Shown piece after piece: positions 46,051 to 50,872 of a stretch of 50,872 nt of DNA (its first letter is position 1; each line of letters opens with the position of its first letter). Source of the stretch: Alphaproteobacteria bacterium (GTDB lineage Bacteria; Pseudomonadota; Alphaproteobacteria; Puniceispirillales; Puniceispirillaceae); assembly GCA_016779005.1 (NCBI GenBank), contig JADHOL010000012.1, positions 1 through 50,872 of the forward strand, read 5' to 3'. The position numbers and the translations under genes were made by a program. A model generated the notes under the pieces. The model was not told the DNA's origin, searched no databases, and saw nothing but the letters and a program-made list of their open reading frames with translations.

Positions 46051-47253
46051 ATGTATCAGAACGTAATCGCCCCAGTTCAATTTAAGACAGTTAAAGACAT
46101 CTATCTGAATATCAGTCATTTTTTAGATCATTTTATCATGTTAATTTTTGCAAAAGCTGCTTATGATGCTGGCCGTCATTTTGGTATGAGCTATGATGAA
46201 ATTATTATCTATGGTGTGGCTGGGTTTATTTTATTCGGCGCTGTGGCGCCTCTTGCGGCAAGTCTTGCGGATAGATTTTCGCGTTCTTTATTGCTGGTTA
46301 TATATCATTTTGGGATAGGATTGGCAGCCATTTTGGCTGGTTTTGCGCAAACTGTCTGGCAGCTATCAGCCGCAATTGGCCTTATTGGTGTGTTTGCTTC
46401 CATTTATCATCCGGTAGGCATTGCGATGCTTATCAAAAGCAATCGTAGAATAGGGTTTCGGCTTGGGATTAACGGCGTATTTGGCAATATGGGTGTTGCG
46501 GCTGCGCCTCTCATTGCTGGAATATTGCTTACAATGGGCGATTGGCGCCTATGTTTTATTCTTCCAGGACTATTTTGTCTGATTTATGGTTTTGCGTTTA
46601 TCACAGCTTTAGAGGAGGAGTATCAACAACCCACCCAAAAAAAACAGGTTAAGAAGTCTGGATTCTCACCTAACTGGAAACTTGCCTTAGCAGCTGTATT
46701 TTTATCTACAGCAAGTGGCGGGTTTGTGTTTAGCGCAATGACATTTGTTGTTCCGAGATATTTTGAGATTTCTATGGTTAGCATATCTAGTTCTGTTGCT
46801 ATAACAGGGCTTCTTGCATCTCTTGTTTATGCATGTGCATCATTTACACAAATTGCGGTGGGTTGGATAATAGATAGGGTAGAGCCAAAGTGGGTTTTGT
46901 TTGGTATTGGCATCGGTCAGATATTTTTTATTTTCCTGACGTCTCAATTCACGGATTATGCGTTGTTTTTTGCAATGCTAATAGCGATGAGTTTTGTATT
47001 TGGACAAATTCCAATTACGGATACGATTTTATCTAGATACGTCCCGGACGAATGGCGCGCAAAGGCATTAAGCCTTAAGTTCATGTTAAATTTAGTTGTT
47101 GGTGCGGCGGTTCTGCCAATTTGTGGAATATTGTTACAATCTGGTATGATGATGAGTAGTTTGTTTGTTATTCTTAGCTGTATCGCAGCATTGGTTGTTG
47201 CTTCTGGCATTATTTTGCCTGTTCAAAAAGCTTCTCACCGGCAAGATTTATAA
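46051..47253 (+). CDS. MFS transporter
   Basis: Twelve-helix major facilitator protein, 400 residues. Helix 2-3 region ADRFSRSLLLVIYHFGIG and GVFASIYHPVGIAML suggest the fosmidomycin-resistance/arabinose-exporter-like type. The substrate cannot be predicted. The 258-bp gap upstream (45793-46050) contains a weak GCCTC/GAGGC hairpin near 45875-45890 and no gene. A strong terminator follows. Confidence 0.82.
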   Translation: MYQNVIAPVQFKTVKDIYLNISHFLDHFIMLIFAKAAYDAGRHFGMSYDEIIIYGVAGFILFGAVAPLAASLADRFSRSLLLVIYHFGIGLAAILAGFAQTVWQLSAAIGLIGVFASIYHPVGIAMLIKSNRRIGFRLGINGVFGNMGVAAAPLIAGILLTMGDWRLCFILPGLFCLIYGFAFITALEEEYQQPTQKKQVKKSGFSPNWKLALAAVFLSTASGGFVFSAMTFVVPRYFEISMVSISSSVAITGLLASLVYACASFTQIAVGWIIDRVEPKWVLFGIGIGQIFFIFLTSQFTDYALFFAMLIAMSFVFGQIPITDTILSRYVPDEWRAKALSLKFMLNLVVGAAVLPICGILLQSGMMMSSLFVILSCIAALVVASGIILPVQKASHRQDL

Positions 47254-47291
47254 ATCCACAAAAAAAGAGCTCCCAAAAAAAGAGCCCCAAG

Positions 47292-47320
47292 AAAAAGAGC
47301 CCCAAGAAGAGGCTCTTTTT
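47292..47320. terminator. Bidirectional Rho-independent terminator
   Basis: Perfect 10-bp stem AAAAAGAGCC / GGCTCTTTTT with a 9-nt loop, followed by further T residues. It lies between the MFS gene and the convergent small gene and should serve both. The 5' arm is part of a 15-bp repeat AAAAAGAGCCCCAAG (47277-47291 and 47292-47306), with a decayed copy before it, so several 5' arms compete for one 3' arm. Confidence 0.88.
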
Positions 47321-47330
47321 TTTATTTTTG

Positions 47331-47657
47331 TTAATTTGTGGCTGTTTGTGCCGCTAATTTGCTGTCATGCTCAAAGGTAACAGCATATAATGCCTTGCCA
47401 TCAAACAATTCAGATAAGTGTGAGCCTTCGCTTGCGAAAAATCTATGTGCTTCAATGCGGGAGGTAAGACGGTATCCCTTGGCAGATAAATTTTGTTTGT
47501 GAAACATAATCGCAGCTTCCGTAAAACTGGGAGCAAGAATTGTTATTTTGGTATCATCGTCAGGCATAATGGGATCTACCTTTGTTGATTGGGTCATCAT
47601 GTACTCCGTATTGGTGTTTTGAGGTTTGGTTTTAAGATCTTGTGTAAAATTTGTCAT
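47331..47657 (-). CDS. Uncharacterised small protein downstream of aceA
   Basis: 108 residues, not recognised. The N-terminal 40 are polar and low in structure (KTKPQNTNTEYMM). The rest looks like a compact alpha/beta domain (TKITILAPSFTEAAIMFHKQ, GYRLTSRIEAHRF, LFDGKALYAVTFEHD). It begins 8 bp after the aceA stop with GGGGATAAG before its ATG, so it is probably cotranscribed with isocitrate lyase. An internal Met near residue 20 is another possible start. No function is offered. Confidence 0.6.
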   Translation of the reverse strand: MTNFTQDLKTKPQNTNTEYMMTQSTKVDPIMPDDDTKITILAPSFTEAAIMFHKQNLSAKGYRLTSRIEAHRFFASEGSHLSELFDGKALYAVTFEHDSKLAAQTATN

Positions 47658-47665
47658 CTTATCCC

Positions 47666-48976
47666 CTATTCTGCAGCTTCTGTCTGCGATCCTGGATCTG
47701 AATCAGTTACAAACTGAGCATTCTCGGTGCTGTCTTCTAGGGCAGTTGTAGACGGATTGCCCCTAACCGCAACAGATACTGCATCAAACCAGCTTGCGCC
47801 AACTTCTCTTTGGTGACGATGTGCTGTAAATCCGCGTGATTCAGCTGCAAATTCCGCATTTTGCAAGTCCATATAAGCTGCCATTCCGCGATCTCTGTAA
47901 TCATCTGCAAGCTCAAACATGGCATGGTTCAGTGAATGGAATCCTGCTAATGTGATAAACTGGAATTTAAAGCCCATCTTGCCAAGCTCTCTTTGGAAAT
48001 CAAGAGCTTCTTCTGCACTCATGTGAGATGCCCAGTTAAAGGATGAGCTACAATTATAAGCTAGCATCTGATCCGGGAACTCTGCGCGAATTGCATTTGC
48101 AAAATCTTGCGCTTGTTTTAAATCTGGTTTTGAAGTCTCCATCCAAAGTAAATCTGCATAAGGAGCAAAAGCAAGACCACGTGTCACGCATCTATCAAAA
48201 GCATCCTTATCATCTAATCTGTAGAAGCCTTCTTCTGTGCGCTCACCCGAAATAAAGGGCTGATCTCTTGGGTCGATGTCAGATGTTATTAGCTTGGCGC
48301 TATCTGCATCTGTTCTTGCCATAATGATTGTGGAAACGCCGCATACGTCTGCTGCCAGTCTTGCCGCATTCAAATTGCTTATCGCTTGTTGAACAGGAAC
48401 CAACACCTTACCGCCCATGTGACCGCATTTTTTCTCTGATGCGAGTTGGTCTTCGAAGTGAACACCAGCGGCGCCGGCTGCGATATATGCTTTGGTGATT
48501 TCATAAGCGTTCAAAGCACCGCCGAAGCCAGCTTCACAATCTGCAACGATTGGCGCCATCCAATTTTTAGTTGCTGTACCATTTTCTAGTACATCCACCT
48601 CATCAGCTCTTAGTAATGTGTTGTTAATTCGGCGTGCTAACTCTGGGCCAGAATTTGCAGGATAGATAGATTGGTCAGGATACATAGAGCCAGCAGTATT
48701 GCTGTCAGCGGCAACTTGCCAACCTGATAGATAAATTGACTTTAAGCCAGCACGAACTTGTTGGAGCGCTTGATTGCCTGTCATAGCACCTAATGTTGGA
48801 ACGTAATCTTCTGAATGCAACAGATCCCAAAGATTATTAGAGCCTTGTTTTGCTAATGTGTATTCAATCTGCACGGAGCCTGATAGTTTTTGGACATCCT
48901 CCATTGAATAATCTCTTGCAACATGGGCAAAACGTCCGTCATGTGATTGCGTTCTTTGTTCATATGTAGTTGTCAT
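47666..48976 (-). CDS. aceA: Isocitrate lyase
   Basis: First enzyme of the glyoxylate shunt: isocitrate to glyoxylate and succinate. The catalytic signature KKCGH is at about residue 182-186 ([11 protein letters not shown]). Other blocks are [23 protein letters not shown], and [15 protein letters not shown] chose ATG 48976 ([10 protein letters not shown]) with GGAGAG upstream, giving 436 residues; an upstream ATG at 49027 adds non-family sequence. A divergent ScfR/RamB-type regulator follows. Malate synthase is not in the window. Confidence 0.95.
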   Translation of the reverse strand: MTTTYEQRTQSHDGRFAHVARDYSMEDVQKLSGSVQIEYTLAKQGSNNLWDLLHSEDYVPTLGAMTGNQALQQVRAGLKSIYLSGWQVAADSNTAGSMYPDQSIYPANSGPELARRINNTLLRADEVDVLENGTATKNWMAPIVADCEAGFGGALNAYEITKAYIAAGAAGVHFEDQLASEKKCGHMGGKVLVPVQQAISNLNAARLAADVCGVSTIIMARTDADSAKLITSDIDPRDQPFISGERTEEGFYRLDDKDAFDRCVTRGLAFAPYADLLWMETSKPDLKQAQDFANAIRAEFPDQMLAYNCSSSFNWASHMSAEEALDFQRELGKMGFKFQFITLAGFHSLNHAMFELADDYRDRGMAAYMDLQNAEFAAESRGFTAHRHQREVGASWFDAVSVAVRGNPSTTALEDSTENAQFVTDSDPGSQTEAAE

Positions 48977-49065
48977 TTCTGCTCTCCATAAAAATATTAT
49001 TAATGATGATGATGTTCTATCAGGCAAAAAAATTAATACCAGTTAAATTGTGTATAGAAATAAAA

Positions 49066-49129
49066 TGTAAATATTTACAAGATTATTTCAGAAAATATTG
49101 TAAAATTTTAGAATTTGTTATATTTACAA
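49066..49129. promoter_or_regulatory. Candidate ScfR/RamB-type binding sites in the aceA-regulator gap
   Basis: Perfect 14-bp palindrome TGTAAATATTTACA at 49066-49079, a TTGTAAA at 49098-49104, and TTTACAA at 49123-49129. The repeated TTTACAA/TTGTAAA half-sites lie between aceA (start 48976) and the regulator gene (start 49191). Confidence 0.6.
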
Positions 49130-49190
49130 AATTAAGGTGTAACGCACCAACCAAGATACCCCTATATCTCGAGATAATAAGGATGTTGAA

Positions 49191-50615
49191 ATGGCAGATC
49201 TTCCCGTTGGTAAAATTACGATTGGACCAAAGCTTCGGAAATTAAGGCAGAATCTCAATCTTAACCAAGCAGATATGGCAGCTGAACTTGGTATATCAGC
49301 GTCTTACCTTAATTTATTGGAAAATAACGCGCGCCCTATAACAGTGCCTCTTTTATTCAAGCTAGGACAAACCTATGATGTGGATTTACGGGAAATTGCA
49401 GAAGATGACAGCGCTAAGCTCGTGGTTCGACTGACCGAGATTTTCTCAGATCCAGCTCTGAAAGAATATCGGTTATCCAGACGTGATTTACATGCTCTTG
49501 CTAATCAACATGGCCAGGCCGCCCAGTCGATGATTGGTCTTTTTGATGCGTATGAAACAATGAGAGATGCAGCTTACAGCGAGCAACGGGTAGATCAGTC
49601 CCGAATACAGCCAAGACCTGTTGAGGATGTGCGCAGCTTTCTTGAAAAATCAGGAAATTATTTCGATATTCTTGAGATTGCGGCTGAAAAATGCAGAAAG
49701 GATGCAAATCTTCGTCCTGGATTTATATTCTCCGACCTTGCGGCATGGCTACAGAGTAATCATGCTATTCAAACAAGATTAATGCCAACAAATGTTATGG
49801 GCAGCATGCTTCGCCAATTTGATTTTCACCGAAATCGTATTTTACTATCAGAGGCAATGCCAGAGGAGCAAAGATTATTCCAGCTTGGTGTTCAAATAGC
49901 ATTGGTAAGCTGCCAGCCAGAAATAGATACTATTATTGCGGGCGCTGGATTGGAAGATGGCGAGTCTACCAATTTGCTTAAAATGACGTTATCGAATTAT
50001 TTTTCAGCTTGCCTTATGATGCCATATGATAATTTTCTAGCAGCAGCTCAAGAAACAAAATATGATTTAGAACAATTATCAAACAAGTTTGGAGCTAGTT
50101 TTGAGCAAATATGCCACAGGCTTACAACGCTTAACAGGCCAGGAGCGCGCGGTATTGCTTTCTTTTTCCTTCGGGTAGATGAGGCAGGCCATATATCCAA
50201 ACGATTATCTGGAGGCGGTGTTGAGTTTGCGAAATATGGCGGCTCCTGTTCAAGATGGATTCCGCATCACGCATTTAGAACACCAGAGCAAATTCAGGTT
50301 CAATTTGCCGAGTTGGAGGATGCGCATCGTTTTATTACCATCACTAAAACTGTCTCTAAACCGCGCACCGAGCCACCCTACATTGGGACACCTATTTTTG
50401 CTATCGCACTTGGTTGTGATGCGCGTCATTTTAAAGAGCTTTGTTATACTGAAAAGGTTGCGTCTGAGAAATCTTTTGCCACTGTGCCTATTGGTCTTGG
50501 ATGTCAGCTATGCGAGAGAAGCGATTGCCAGCACAGATCCGTGCCACCTATTGGACATGAGATGCGCTTTGACCTGACGAAAAGACATGTAGGTTTATAT
50601 CACTTCAGAGGCTAA
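49191..50615 (+). CDS. XRE-family regulator of short-chain fatty acid/glyoxylate metabolism (ScfR/RamB type)
   Basis: Transcription factor with an N-terminal XRE helix-turn-helix (about 8-62, LRKLRQNLNLNQADMAAELGISASYLNLLEN), an IrrE/ImmA-like middle region (about 150-300), and a C-terminal Cys-rich region (CQLCERSDCQHRSVPPIGHE) as in the ScfR/RamB group. 474 residues is normal. It is divergent from aceA, which fits control of acetate/fatty-acid use through the glyoxylate shunt. Its stop overlaps the convergent transporter stop by 4 bp. Confidence 0.9.
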   Translation: MADLPVGKITIGPKLRKLRQNLNLNQADMAAELGISASYLNLLENNARPITVPLLFKLGQTYDVDLREIAEDDSAKLVVRLTEIFSDPALKEYRLSRRDLHALANQHGQAAQSMIGLFDAYETMRDAAYSEQRVDQSRIQPRPVEDVRSFLEKSGNYFDILEIAAEKCRKDANLRPGFIFSDLAAWLQSNHAIQTRLMPTNVMGSMLRQFDFHRNRILLSEAMPEEQRLFQLGVQIALVSCQPEIDTIIAGAGLEDGESTNLLKMTLSNYFSACLMMPYDNFLAAAQETKYDLEQLSNKFGASFEQICHRLTTLNRPGARGIAFFFLRVDEAGHISKRLSGGGVEFAKYGGSCSRWIPHHAFRTPEQIQVQFAELEDAHRFITITKTVSKPRTEPPYIGTPIFAIALGCDARHFKELCYTEKVASEKSFATVPIGLGCQLCERSDCQHRSVPPIGHEMRFDLTKRHVGLYHFRG

Positions 50616-50872
50616 ATATAAGCGCCTTCGGAATCTTTTTGCAACTGATGTTCTCTATACCAGAGATAAAGTCCTGATAAAACGATAAGTGTAATCCCAA
50701 TTGATGTATAAATCGTGGGAACATCACCGAACACAAAGAAACCAAGGAAGGTTGCGCCAATAATCTCTACATATTGAAATGGGGCCAGTAAATTAGCAGG
50801 GGCTTTGCTTGCAGCGAAAACCAATAGCAAATGGCCGCCAGTTGCCACAAACCCAAGAGCAATTAATAGGTA
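50612..50872 (-). CDS. DMT/EamA-family transporter, partial (C-terminal end)
   Basis: The frame is open to the window edge and encodes the final 86 residues: GFVATGGHLLLVFAASKAPA, FQYVEIIGATFLGFFVFGDVPT and a last hydrophobic helix (SIGITLIVLSGLYLWY). These are typical last helices of 10-TM drug/metabolite transporters. The N-terminus lies outside the window. Substrate unknown. Confidence 0.82.
   Translation of the reverse strand, partial: YLLIALGFVATGGHLLLVFAASKAPANLLAPFQYVEIIGATFLGFFVFGDVPTIYTSIGITLIVLSGLYLWYREHQLQKDSEGAYI

Overview
This AT-rich, gene-dense window looks like a chromosome fragment of a low-GC marine alphaproteobacterium. I judge this from family content: a SmoEFGK-type polyol ABC operon, gamma-butyrobetaine-type dioxygenase, TctCBA/TctDE, a ScfR/RamB-type glyoxylate regulator, DUF2805, and several photolyase genes. 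SAR116- or AEGEAN-169-like lineages would fit, but no rRNA or tRNA gene is present to decide it.

Layout. (1) 1-7495: nitrogen scavenging from purines and urea. A partial (S)-ureidoglycine aminohydrolase and a PuuE-UraD fusion (minus) diverge from a complete urease operon ureDABCEFG (plus). Together they run from OHCU/allantoin toward urea, then urea to ammonia. (2) 7742-8866: a gamma-butyrobetaine-hydroxylase-like dioxygenase. (3) 8904-16465 (minus): LacI regulator, polyol ABC transporter smoEFGK, sorbitol-type SDR and mannitol dehydrogenase, with two strong LacI-type operators. (4) 16679-20514: a split photolyase (FAD domain and antenna-like domain as separate genes) facing a full-length photolyase/cryptochrome, then a PhyH-family dioxygenase. 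(5) 20511-22389: psuK-psuG pseudouridine catabolism. (6) 22619-25144: class III cyclase with TolB-like and TPR regions, and a FAH/MhpD-family hydratase. (7) 25356-30301: a proXWV betaine-type ABC system whose permease gene carries an in-frame TGA, and a class III aminotransferase. (8) 30555-32066: a sulfatase behind a short leader ORF. (9) 32139-39936: two-component system TctDE with a periplasmic protein, diverging from the tripartite tricarboxylate transporter tctCBA, followed by AtuA-like (DUF1446) and DUF4387 genes. (10) 39954-45792: DUF2805, an SDR, then an inositol cluster (Hyi-like TIM barrel, iolG, iolD, iolB). (11) 46051-50872: MFS transporter, small unknown gene, isocitrate lyase, divergent ScfR/RamB-type regulator, and the end of a DMT-family transporter.

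The most unusual signals are structural. There are about ten short tandem repeats (9-18 bp units) at gene ends, in linkers and between genes. Stem-loops lie just downstream of all three transporter-associated binding-protein genes (smoE, proX, tctC). The proW reading frame is broken by one TGA. The photolyase domains are split and inverted in order. I saw no phage, insertion sequence, CRISPR array or clear defence system.
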